From Chitinophaga pinensis (GTDB taxonomy: Bacteria > Bacteroidota > Bacteroidia > Chitinophagales > CAMDFR01), in assembly GCA_945860705.1 (NCBI GenBank), contig CAMART010000003.1:62001-126000 (forward strand): a DNA stretch of 64,000 nucleotides, read 5' to 3'. Each line of letters begins with the position of its first letter. Positions within the stretch are counted from its first letter, which is position 1. Position numbers and translations under genes: made by a program. The notes under the pieces were generated by a model. It had not been told where the DNA came from. It searched no databases and saw only the letters and a program-made list of their open reading frames with translations. Shown here piece after piece: positions 19,699 through 29,100 of the stretch.

Positions 19699-20832
19699 TT
19701 AAAGGTTTCCTCTACTTGCTTGTTCTCTTTCTATACTTTCAAATAGAGCCTTGAAATTGCCTTTACCAAAAGATTTGGCACCTTTTCTTTGTATGATTTC
19801 ATAAAACAAAGTAGGTCTATCTTCTACAGGCTTAGTAAATATTTGTAATAAATATCCATCATCATCTCTATCTATAAGAATATTTTGTTCTTTAAGTAAG
19901 TCTAGATTTTCTTCTATATGACCTACTCTATCTAGTACATCATCATAGTATACTTCTGGTACATATAGAAACTCCACACCTCTTCTACGCATTTCACTTA
20001 CCGTATCTATGATATTATCTGTTTCTATAGCTATATGTTGCACGCCTGCAGTATGATAAAAATCTAGATATTCTTCTATTTGAGATTTTTTCTTTCCATC
20101 AGCTGGTTCGTTGATTGGAAATTTGATATAGCCATTACCATTGCTTACAACTTTACTCATCAATGCAGAGTATTCAGTAGAAATATCATTATCATCAAAA
20201 GTCAAAAGTAATTTGAAGCCCATCACATCTTCATAAAATTTTACCCATTCATTCATTCTGCCAAGTTCTACATTTCCTACACAATGATCTATATATTTTA
20301 GTCCAACAGGAATAGGTTTGAAGGTACTTTGTTTTTTTACATAACCGGGCATAAAAGCACCATTATAGTTTTTTCTTTCAACAAACTTATGAATAGTTTC
20401 GCCGTATGTTTTTATAGCACTGATTACTACTTCTCCTTCTTCGTCTTTGATAGTATGTGGCTCTATTACACCTACTGCACCTCTTTTCACAGTTTCATTA
20501 TACGAACTTGTTGCATCATCTACCCATAGTGCCAATACTTTCACGCCATCACCATGTTTTTTTACATGTTCTGATATTTCGCTAGATGGATGTAAAGATG
20601 AAGTAAGTACGATGCGTACTTTATTTTGTTGCAATACATAAGATGCTCTATCTTTCACACCAGTTTCTGGTCCTGCGTATGCTACCAGTTCAAACCCAAA
20701 TAAATATTGATAATAATATGAACTTTGTTTTGCATTACCACAATAAAACTCAACGTGGTCAGTACCGTTCAAAGGTAAAAAATCATCTGTTTTTTTATAA
20801 TCTGTAGCTATTGCTGTGTCGTTTCTTTCCAT
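19699..20832 (-). CDS. hppD: 4-hydroxyphenylpyruvate dioxygenase
   Basis: This cytosolic Fe(II) dioxygenase of tyrosine catabolism converts 4-hydroxyphenylpyruvate to homogentisate. The 377 residues form the two VOC-fold halves of the family. The iron ligands are His183 (YIDHCVGNV), His266 (GVQHIAIETDNI) and Glu345 (LFYEIIQRKGAKSFGKGNF). Length and motifs fit full activity. The usual downstream homogentisate dioxygenase is not next to it. It is convergent with the beta-barrel gene and is followed on the minus strand by tandem repeats. Confidence 0.96.
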   Translation of the reverse strand: MERNDTAIATDYKKTDDFLPLNGTDHVEFYCGNAKQSSYYYQYLFGFELVAYAGPETGVKDRASYVLQQNKVRIVLTSSLHPSSEISEHVKKHGDGVKVLALWVDDATSSYNETVKRGAVGVIEPHTIKDEEGEVVISAIKTYGETIHKFVERKNYNGAFMPGYVKKQSTFKPIPVGLKYIDHCVGNVELGRMNEWVKFYEDVMGFKLLLTFDDNDISTEYSALMSKVVSNGNGYIKFPINEPADGKKKSQIEEYLDFYHTAGVQHIAIETDNIIDTVSEMRRRGVEFLYVPEVYYDDVLDRVGHIEENLDLLKEQNILIDRDDDGYLLQIFTKPVEDRPTLFYEIIQRKGAKSFGKGNFKALFESIEREQASRGNL

Positions 20833-20877
20833 TATATTATGATTTTATTTTATGCAAAAATAACTAATAAAAGCGGA

Positions 20878-21888
20878 TTATTTCGTGACTTTTATCAACT
20901 CTATTTCGTAGATGATATTGGTACGTGGTGGTACTCTATCTTTATACCCAGTATCTCCATAAGCGAGTGTATAAGGGATAAAAATAGTGGCTTTTGAACC
21001 CTCTGTCATATTTTTAATACCTTCTTCTAGACCTCTTGCTAGTTTGCCAGTGCCAAGAGTTGTATTTATTGGATTGTCTACTTTGTCAAATAATGTTCCA
21101 TCTTCAAAGCTAGCTGTATATTTTATATCTACTTTACAAGTTTCACAGGGTGTGAGACCATTTCCTATTATTTGTTTATTAATTTTTAAACCAGATGGCA
21201 ATATCTCCACATTTGGATAATATTTAATAATCGAATCAGTGAAATTTGTCAAGATGCTTTGTTTAATAGCTTCTGCTTTGCTGTACTGTTCGTACTGATA
21301 TTTTTGATAGGTTTCTTTATTACAAACAAATGCTTGAGCATTTTTACCAATTCTATTTATCACTATTTTTTTGATGGTATCTTCTTTTGTAAGCAAATAC
21401 AATACATCAAAACCAGTATACATACTTCCAAATACGGTGTATTTATAATCTAAATTGGGCATTGGCTTTTTGGTCAAATATATTTGAGAGCTATTTGTAT
21501 TGGGTCCTAAGTTTGCAAAACCCAAAATACCAGCAGCGTTATTCAAAATACTACTATCTATTTGGTCATGAAAATAAAAACCAACATTTTCATTGCTATT
21601 ATTGGATGGATCACCAAATACAATAAATTTATCTTTATTGATATTGTATATTTTTTGATTATCGTAAAAAGGTTTGCTGATTGGGGTAAGCTTATTTTCT
21701 AATGTACCTTCAGCTAATCCTACAAAAACACAACTCGGCAAAGGTACTTTTTGGTATTCTATTTTGAAATTCATTTCACCTTTAGTAGTAATGAATTTTG
21801 CATAAATACCTTCCGGCAATTTTTTCTTTTTTGCATAAACAACTTGGCTTAATGCTATCAAAAATAAGTATAGTATCGTTTTGTTCAT
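20878..21888 (-). CDS. Secreted two-domain peptidyl-prolyl isomerase (cyclophilin plus FKBP)
   Basis: The 336-residue protein has a signal peptide (MNKTILYLFLIALSQVVYA). It then has a cyclophilin-type domain (about 28-180, with GILGFANLGPNTNSSQIYLT and YTVFGSMYTGFDVL) and a C-terminal FKBP domain (about 235-336, with FEDGTLFDK, GLEEGIKNMTEGSKATIFIP and LAYGDTGYKDRVPPRTNIIYEIEL as conserved pieces). It should catalyse proline isomerisation in the periplasm or at the outer membrane. The cyclophilin part is divergent and may be a binding module, while the FKBP part retains the family pattern. Confidence 0.88.
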   Translation of the reverse strand: MNKTILYLFLIALSQVVYAKKKKLPEGIYAKFITTKGEMNFKIEYQKVPLPSCVFVGLAEGTLENKLTPISKPFYDNQKIYNINKDKFIVFGDPSNNSNENVGFYFHDQIDSSILNNAAGILGFANLGPNTNSSQIYLTKKPMPNLDYKYTVFGSMYTGFDVLYLLTKEDTIKKIVINRIGKNAQAFVCNKETYQKYQYEQYSKAEAIKQSILTNFTDSIIKYYPNVEILPSGLKINKQIIGNGLTPCETCKVDIKYTASFEDGTLFDKVDNPINTTLGTGKLARGLEEGIKNMTEGSKATIFIPYTLAYGDTGYKDRVPPRTNIIYEIELIKVTK

Positions 21889-21940
21889 ATTTTATAAAAT
21901 CTTCATTACAAAAATATCTAATATTTACTATTAAATTTTA

Positions 21941-22297
21941 TTATCCCCAAAATGCATCAATTATATGATTTATTTCAATTTTATCTGCATTTTTAATAAT
22001 TGTTAAGATATCAAATCTTACTTCTTCTTTAAGGTCATTTATCTCAATATAGTGCAAAGCACCTTCTTGTAGTTTTTCTATTTTTTTAGCATTAACAGCA
22101 TTTTCAGGCAAATCAAATACTGTATTACTTCTGGTTTTTATTTCTACAAATGCTATAGTACTATCCTTTTTCACTATTAAATCAATCTCTGATTTTTTAT
22201 ATCTATAATTTTTTTCTAGTACTAAATATCCATTATTTAATAGAAATTCTAAAGCAATCTGCTCTCCTTCAATACCTAAATCATAGTGTTTTGCCAT
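21941..22297 (-). CDS. yraN: YraN-family protein (UPF0102, endonuclease-like fold)
   Basis: The 118-residue protein has the family start GIEGEQIALEFLLNNGYLVLEKNYRYKKSEIDLI split over residues 7-40, followed by VKKDSTIAFVEIKTR. These conserved Glu, Asp and ExK residues resemble the catalytic set of Holliday-junction resolvase-like nucleases. The cellular role of the family is unsettled. It is divergent from the phosphosugar isomerase gene, with only 43 bases between them. Confidence 0.88.
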   Translation of the reverse strand: MAKHYDLGIEGEQIALEFLLNNGYLVLEKNYRYKKSEIDLIVKKDSTIAFVEIKTRSNTVFDLPENAVNAKKIEKLQEGALHYIEINDLKEEVRFDILTIIKNADKIEINHIIDAFWG

Positions 22298-22340
22298 AAA
22301 TAGTCAAAAATAATTTGATAAATTTATGTAAAATTGCAGT

Positions 22341-23327
22341 ATGAAACAACTAATTGAAGATTTTGGTAAAGAAATTTCACATGCTATAGAAATTGGTCAA
22401 AATACTAGTTTTGTAAATACAGATGCCACTTTTGAAAACATATTAGTATCGGGTATGGGTGGTTCAGGTATCGGAGGAAGCATAGCATATTCATTGTTAA
22501 ATGACCAACTAACGATTCCCTTTCAGGTAAATAAAGGATACTCACTACCAAATTTTATTGGTAAAAAATCACTTGTTGTTGTTTGCTCGTATTCGGGAAA
22601 TACAGAGGAAAGTATCAGTGCATTTCATCTAGCAAAAGAAAAAAATGCAACTATAGTTTGTATAACATCTGGAGGAGAATTACAAAAACTTGCTATAGAA
22701 AATAATTTAAATCATATCATTATTCCCTCTGGCAGACCACCTAGAGCATCTTTAGGTTACTCATTAGTTCAGTTATTTTTTGTACTAAAAAATTATCATT
22801 TAATAAATGAGTCTATTTTTAATGAACTTAAAGAAACAGTAAATTTTATTACTTCAGAGCAAAATGCTATAAGTTCTTTAGCACTAGAAATATCCAATAA
22901 AATATATAATAAACTACCAGTAATATATTGCGAAGAGACAATCGAATCAATTGCTATAAGATGGAAACAGCAACTCAATGAAAATAGCAAAATGCTTTGT
23001 TGGCATAATGTTTATCCAGAGCTCAATCACAATGAATTGGTAGGCTGGAGAGAAGAAGATAAAAATCTAGCCTTAATTTTCTTAAAAACGGGAGATGAAT
23101 ATATTAGAAATAAATATAGAATAGATTTCAATCAGTCTATTTTCGAAAAAATAACCGACACAAATATTCATATAATAGCAAAAGGGACAACAAAACTTGA
23201 TAAAGTGATGTATTTAATTCATTTTGGAGATTGGTTATCTTATCACCTAGCAATAAAAAGAGGATATGACCCTATAGAAATAGAAGTTTTGATTGATTTA
23301 AAAAATAAGCTTGCAAATACTAAATAA
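22341..23327 (+). CDS. Bifunctional phosphoglucose/phosphomannose isomerase (SIS domain)
   Basis: The 328-residue cytosolic protein has tandem SIS folds: SGMGGSGIGGS and VVVCSYSGNTEESISAF bind the sugar phosphate, and SGRPPRASLGYSLVQLF matches the dual-specificity PGI/PMI family. Typical family members interconvert glucose-6-P or mannose-6-P with fructose-6-P. The C-terminal part (WKQQLNENSKMLCWHNVYPELNHNEL split) also fits. It heads a plus-strand operon that continues through rluD and the AcpH-like gene to porV and porU. Confidence 0.88.
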   Translation: MKQLIEDFGKEISHAIEIGQNTSFVNTDATFENILVSGMGGSGIGGSIAYSLLNDQLTIPFQVNKGYSLPNFIGKKSLVVVCSYSGNTEESISAFHLAKEKNATIVCITSGGELQKLAIENNLNHIIIPSGRPPRASLGYSLVQLFFVLKNYHLINESIFNELKETVNFITSEQNAISSLALEISNKIYNKLPVIYCEETIESIAIRWKQQLNENSKMLCWHNVYPELNHNELVGWREEDKNLALIFLKTGDEYIRNKYRIDFNQSIFEKITDTNIHIIAKGTTKLDKVMYLIHFGDWLSYHLAIKRGYDPIEIEVLIDLKNKLANTK

Positions 23328-23328
23328 T

Positions 23329-24375
23329 ATGCAGAACGATGAGGATTTATCTATTGATAACGATGAAGAAGAAGATTTAATATCAAGGTATGAAATAATA
23401 GTAGACAAGGGACAAGAACCTACTAGAATAGATAAATTTTTGACCGATAGACTGGAGCGTATAAGTCGTACCAAAATGCAAGCGGCAGCAATTGTAGGAA
23501 ATCTTACTGTAAATGGAAAAACTGTAAAATCTAATTATAAAACCAGACCCTTTGATACCATAGTTTTAGTATTACCAAGACCTATAGGTTATACAAAACT
23601 AGAAGCTGAAAATATTCCTTTAGAAATTTTATACGAAGACGAAGATGTAGTAGTCATTAATAAAAAAGCTGGACTTGTAGTTCATCCTGGTGTAGGAAAT
23701 TTTACTGGTACTCTAGTCAATGCGCTGATGTACCATTTTAAATCACTTCCTAGCAATGGAGATGAAACTAGACCTGGTTTGGTACACCGATTAGATAAAA
23801 ATACGAGTGGTATTATGGTAATAGCAAAAAACGAATATGCTATGAGTCATCTTGCCAAACAATTTTTTGATAGAACAATAGAACGAAATTATGTATCTCT
23901 AGTATGGGGCGATGTAGAATCTGATGAAGGCACCGTGGAGGTAAATATAGGCAGAAGCTCTAGACAACGTCAACAACAAGATGTGTATCCAAATGGAGAT
24001 GAAGGCAAACATGCAGTAACTCATTACAAAGTATTGGAACGCTTTGGCTACACTACATTGGTGAGTTGTAAACTAGAAACTGGAAGAACACACCAAATAA
24101 GAGTGCATATGAAATATATTGGGCATACTGTATTTAGTGATGAAAGATATGGTGGCGATAAAATTCTAGCAGGTACTATTTATAGTAAGTATAAGCAGTT
24201 TGTAGAGAATTGCTTTACTATGTGTCCTAGACAAGCGTTGCATGCAAGGTCTCTAGGATTTAGCCATCCAGTAACTGGCGAATGGATATATCATGAAGCT
24301 AATCCGCCTGAAGACATGACTAATGTTATAGAGAAATGGCGAAACTATTCTAAAAATCTAGAGCTGGATAAATAA
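23329..24375 (+). CDS. rluD: RluA/RluD-family 23S rRNA pseudouridine synthase
   Basis: I choose the ATG at 23329, 1 base after the upstream stop, over an ATG 18 bases earlier that overlaps the upstream gene. The 348-residue protein has an acidic N-terminal tail, an S4 RNA-binding domain (TRIDKFLTDRLERISRTKMQ) and the synthase domain with catalytic Asp156 in VHRLDKNTSG. ETGRTHQIRVHMKYIGH is a further conserved block. RluD-type enzymes modify helix 69 of 23S rRNA. Assignment as RluD over another RluA paralogue rests on overall pattern. Confidence 0.88.
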   Translation: MQNDEDLSIDNDEEEDLISRYEIIVDKGQEPTRIDKFLTDRLERISRTKMQAAAIVGNLTVNGKTVKSNYKTRPFDTIVLVLPRPIGYTKLEAENIPLEILYEDEDVVVINKKAGLVVHPGVGNFTGTLVNALMYHFKSLPSNGDETRPGLVHRLDKNTSGIMVIAKNEYAMSHLAKQFFDRTIERNYVSLVWGDVESDEGTVEVNIGRSSRQRQQQDVYPNGDEGKHAVTHYKVLERFGYTTLVSCKLETGRTHQIRVHMKYIGHTVFSDERYGGDKILAGTIYSKYKQFVENCFTMCPRQALHARSLGFSHPVTGEWIYHEANPPEDMTNVIEKWRNYSKNLELDK

Positions 24376-25050
24376 ATGAATTTTATAGGGCACTACTATA
24401 TGGACAAGGATATTCAAAATCCTTATTTTACTTTTGGTGCTCTTCTACCAGATATAGCTAAGGGATTTGCAAAGACGTACAATCAAATGCACAAATTTCC
24501 TTTACCTACAAAGCCTACTCATCTTTCTATACAAAATGGCATATATAGACATATGAAAACTGATACTGTTTTTCATAATCTGGAGAGTTTTCACCAAGCT
24601 TGTGATGAGTTAGAAATTATATTAAAATCAAATCCCGCATTACAGCTTCCAAAAACATTTTTTATAGCACATATATTGGTAGAACTTCTTATTGATAAAC
24701 ATATAGCAATCAATGATATAGAAGTTGTAAGAAATTTTTATCTAGAAATGAAAGAAATTGATAATACTGAGTTAATATCATACTGTGATTCTATACATTT
24801 TTTTGATTTTAAATCAAAAATTTTACCTAGATTTGATATGTTTATTCAAAATGAGTATGCATTGAAACTTTTACACAATGAAAACGTATTAATTGCGTTA
24901 GAGAAAATATGTTTTGATAAATTAGATATAAAAACATCAGAACAGGATAAAGAAGTTTTAATAAAATTAATTTCAGATGCAGATGAAGCTATGAAAGATA
25001 GGCATCAACTCATATTGGATCAAACAAAAGAAAAATTAAACTATGAATAA
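24376..25050 (+). CDS. Acyl-carrier-protein phosphodiesterase-like (AcpH-like) protein
   Basis: The 224-residue protein starts directly after the rluD stop and overlaps porV by 8 bases. Its layout recalls E. coli AcpH: an N-terminal MNFIGHYYMD, then FGALLPDIAKGF in place of the NLLADFVRG region, then IYRHMKTDTVFHNLESFHQA in place of the HRRIDxxTD region, and a later helix FIAHILVELLIDKHI. AcpH removes the phosphopantetheine arm from ACP. The match is by pattern only and distant. Its fixed place before porV suggests a conserved gene order or simple operon hitch-hiking. Confidence 0.55.
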   Translation: MNFIGHYYMDKDIQNPYFTFGALLPDIAKGFAKTYNQMHKFPLPTKPTHLSIQNGIYRHMKTDTVFHNLESFHQACDELEIILKSNPALQLPKTFFIAHILVELLIDKHIAINDIEVVRNFYLEMKEIDNTELISYCDSIHFFDFKSKILPRFDMFIQNEYALKLLHNENVLIALEKICFDKLDIKTSEQDKEVLIKLISDADEAMKDRHQLILDQTKEKLNYE

Positions 25051-26152
25051 ATTTTTTTCGTTATCGCTTTGTTTTTTAGTTGTTTACATATCTAGTGCTC
25101 AAGAAGCTAGAAAATATAGCAATGACTTTTTATCTATAGGCACTGGAGCAAGAGGTTTGTCCATGAGCAATGCTCAAGTAGCTAGTGTAAGTGATGTGAC
25201 TGCTGGATATTACAATCCTGCTGGCCTTGCTTTTGTAAATAACAATATACAACTAGGTGCTATGCATGCAGAACTTTTTGCAGGCATATCAAAATATGAT
25301 TATGTAGGTTTTGCAGTACCTTTTGCAGACAAAACTAAAACAGTAGGTTTTACATTTCTGAGATATGGTGTAGATGATATTCCTAATACACTAAATCTAT
25401 ACAACCCTGATGGAAGTATCGATTATAATAATATTCGTTCGTTCTCTGTAGGTAGCTATGGTATTTATTTACACTATGCTCAAAAAATAACTGCAGTAAA
25501 AAAAGGAGAACTTTCTATAGGTGTGAGCCCAAAAATAGTCTATAATAAAATGAGTACTTTCGCTAATTCTGTAGGCTTTGGAATAGACTTAGGTGTACAG
25601 TATAGAATCAAAAACTGGAGAATCGGATTTATGGGTAGAGATCTTACATCTACATTCAATGCTTGGAAATTTAAATTTACTGATAAAGAAAAAGCAGTGC
25701 TAGCTCAAACAGGAAATGAAATACCGGTGAATAGTTTAGAAATTACATTACCTAGACTTTGGTTTGGAGTAGCATATGAATATAAGTTTAAAAAAATAAT
25801 GAAAATAACTCCTGAATTGAATTTTGACCTAAGTACTGATGGTCAGAGAAATGTACTTATTCCTGGAAAACCTATTAGTATGGATATGAACTTTGGTCTT
25901 GAACTCAGTTTTGTAGATATCGTATACTTAAGAACGGGTTTTGGAAATGTACAAAGAAGTACAGATGATAGAGGAAAAAAAATCACTACTTTCCAACCAA
26001 ATATCGGTGCTGGTCTTGGATATAAAGGCTATGTAAGACTAGACTACGCATATACAAATATTGGTGAAAGTACGGGTGGTTTATACTCTCATGTTATTTC
26101 TCTTCACTTAGGTATCAATAAAAAAATTAAGAAAACACCTACAACTAGTTAA
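25043..26152 (+). CDS. porV: Type IX secretion system outer-membrane protein PorV (LptO)
   Basis: The 369-residue protein has a signal peptide (ending SSAQ) and a FadL-like barrel pattern beginning FLSIGTGARGLSMSNAQVASV and SVTAGYYNPAGLAF-like DVTAGYYNPAGLAF. PorV carries T9SS cargo from the translocon to the sortase PorU and recognises the C-terminal signal. The very next gene is porU, 28 bases downstream, as in many Bacteroidota. It overlaps the AcpH-like gene, so translation is coupled. Confidence 0.92.
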   Translation: MNKFFSLSLCFLVVYISSAQEARKYSNDFLSIGTGARGLSMSNAQVASVSDVTAGYYNPAGLAFVNNNIQLGAMHAELFAGISKYDYVGFAVPFADKTKTVGFTFLRYGVDDIPNTLNLYNPDGSIDYNNIRSFSVGSYGIYLHYAQKITAVKKGELSIGVSPKIVYNKMSTFANSVGFGIDLGVQYRIKNWRIGFMGRDLTSTFNAWKFKFTDKEKAVLAQTGNEIPVNSLEITLPRLWFGVAYEYKFKKIMKITPELNFDLSTDGQRNVLIPGKPISMDMNFGLELSFVDIVYLRTGFGNVQRSTDDRGKKITTFQPNIGAGLGYKGYVRLDYAYTNIGESTGGLYSHVISLHLGINKKIKKTPTTS

Positions 26153-26180
26153 TGTTGATCAATAATATAAAACATAATTA

Positions 26181-29100
26181 ATGAAGAAAATTCTACTACT
26201 ACTATTCAGTGTTTTTTCCTTTGCGCTTGCCTACTCTCAGCCATATGGCAATGAGTGGATTAATTATTCTCAACCCTACTATAAAATAAAAGTGGCTTCT
26301 GATGGGATTTATCGAATTCCATATACTACATTAAATTCTTCTATACCTGGTTTAAGTTCTTTGACTGGTGCCAATTTTACTATGTATCACAATGGAGTAA
26401 ACATACCAATATATGTAACTACTGCAGGTACTCTTAGTAGTAGTGATTATATAGAGTTTATGGGTAGAAAAAATGATGGCAAGCTGGAAACTTCTTTATA
26501 TAAAGACAGTATCTATCAGATGCACGACTTATTTAGTTTGTTTAGTGATACGAGTTCATTTTATCTTACTTACAATACACTATCTAGCAATCCCCGATTT
26601 ATAAATACTATAAATGATATGACTTCTCTTCCCGCACGAGAAGAGTATTTTATGTATACTGCTAGAAAACTAAACACAAATGCCTATTCATACGGACGTG
26701 GATATAATATAGCTGGTTCAACTTTATACGACAGTGAGTTTGATATGGGTGAAGGATGGTTGGGTACTGACTTTGTAGGAACTACAGTCAATAATAATAT
26801 TAGTACACCAAATGCATATACACTCGGTCCAGCTACAGCAAGTATTCGTTCGGTAATATTTTCAAAATCATTCAACAACCATAGAATCAGCGTAACACAT
26901 AATGGCAACTTACTTGTAGATTCTACAAGATTTGGATATTACTTATGGAAGTTTAATCATACAGTACCTATTTCTACTATCACAGCTACCAGCAATGTAT
27001 CTATAGATGCCCAAGACCCAGACAATGATAGAAATGCTATTTCGTTGATAGAAATTACCTATCCGAAAATTTTTAATTTTGAAAACTTAAGTACATATGA
27101 ATTTACTATAACAGCAGGTGCAAGAAAGTATATAGAAATCACCAATTTCAATAATCGTTCTACAACACCAATTCTATATGACTTAACAAATAACTTACGT
27201 ATCACTGGAGTGATAGTAGGTACTACTCTTCGTTTTGCTCTACCCGCTTCTAGCCAAGATAGACAATTATACTTACGTAGTGATGCAACTGTAGATTATA
27301 AAACAGTGAGCAGTATTAGTACTGTCAATTTTGTAGATCTTCGTTCTCTATCCTCTCAAGGAGATTATATTATTTTATCAAATTCAAAATTATTTGATGA
27401 TGGAACTGGTACAAATTGGGTAGAAGAATATAGAAAATATAGAGATATAGGTTCATCTACTACAGGTACATTTTATGCAAGAACTATTGATGTAGAGCAA
27501 ATCTTTGAACAATTTGGATACGGTGTACCAAAATCACCTGTAGCTTATAGAAATTTTATATCCTATGCACTAGATGTTTGGACTATAAAACCAAAATATT
27601 TATTTCTTGTAGGAAAAGGAAGAGAATACAATGCACAAAGAAATGGAGGTAGTACATTTAATGCAAATTTAGTCCCTTCATTTGGATATCCAGCTAGTGA
27701 TGCTATGGTCACAGGTTCACAAAGCAACTATTTACAACGTGTGGCTACTGGAAGATTAGCTGCAGATAATGGTACCGAAGTAAAAAATTATTTTGAAAAA
27801 GTAGTACAATACGAAGCTGAACAAAGAACTTTTGGAGATCCTTATCAAACTATAGATAAAAAAGGATGGATGAAGGAAGTACTGCATCTTGGTGGAGGTA
27901 CTACTACATTTGAACAAACTGAATTTAGAGGATATTTAAATAGTTTTGAAAATAGAATAGAAAGAGATTCTTTTGGAGCTCATGTAAATTCACTTTATAA
28001 AAGCTCTACTGCTCCAATAGATGTGACCGCTACAGAATATCTAAAAGCTAGAATTGATAGTGGCATATCATTGATGACATTTTTTGGACACTCAGCTTCA
28101 GGTACTTTTGATATAAGTATAGATGAACCAGAAAACTATAATAATACAGGAAAATATCCAGTCATATATTCAAATGGATGTTTTGCAGGAGATATTTTCA
28201 CGTCTGGTACGGGTATTAGTGAGCGTTTTGTATTGACTCCACAAAAAGGTGCTATTGCATTTATAGCAAGTACAGGTCTTTCATTATCTACATCACTATT
28301 TTCATATGGAACATCTTTATACAATTCTTTCTCTGGAAAAACATATGGTAAAGGTCTCGGAGATCATATAAAACAAGCCGTAGCAGAAATGAAATCTTCT
28401 GCTTATTTATACAATGAATTACTTGCACATGAAGTAGCGCTGCATGGCGACCCTGCTATCAAGCTCAATAATTATTTAGCACCCGATTATATGATTAGTC
28501 CTCAAACAGTATTTTTCAATCCACCTGTTATAACTGCTAGTCTAGACACTTTTGAGCTAAATGTAGTGACTACAAATTTAGGAATGGCTATCGTAGATTC
28601 GTATGCTATAGAAGTAACAAGAATTTTATCTGATGGTTCTCAAATTTTATATAGACAAAATGTAAAAGCTCCTTACTATAGAGATACTACAATATTTAAA
28701 ATACCAACGCTTCTTAGCGGGGGAACTAGTGGACTTGGTATTAATAATTTTAGTGTGTATGTTGATGTTGATGACGAAGTACCAAGTGAACTAAGCGAAT
28801 CTAATAATTATATACTTAATGCGGTAAGTACGACTATTCAAAGTGAAGATATTTTACCTATATATCCATACGAATTTTCTATTGTACCACAACAACCCAT
28901 CACTTTCAAAGCAAGTACTGTTAATCCATTTGCTGCACCTAGATGGTATGTATTTGAAATGGATACTACTGAACTTTTTAATAGCTCTATCAAACAGCAA
29001 ATGAAAGTATATCAAAGTGGAGGAGTGGTGCACTTCACACCATCGTTTTTGTATAGAGATAGTGTAGTATATTATTGGAGAGTGAGTAAAGATTCTACAT

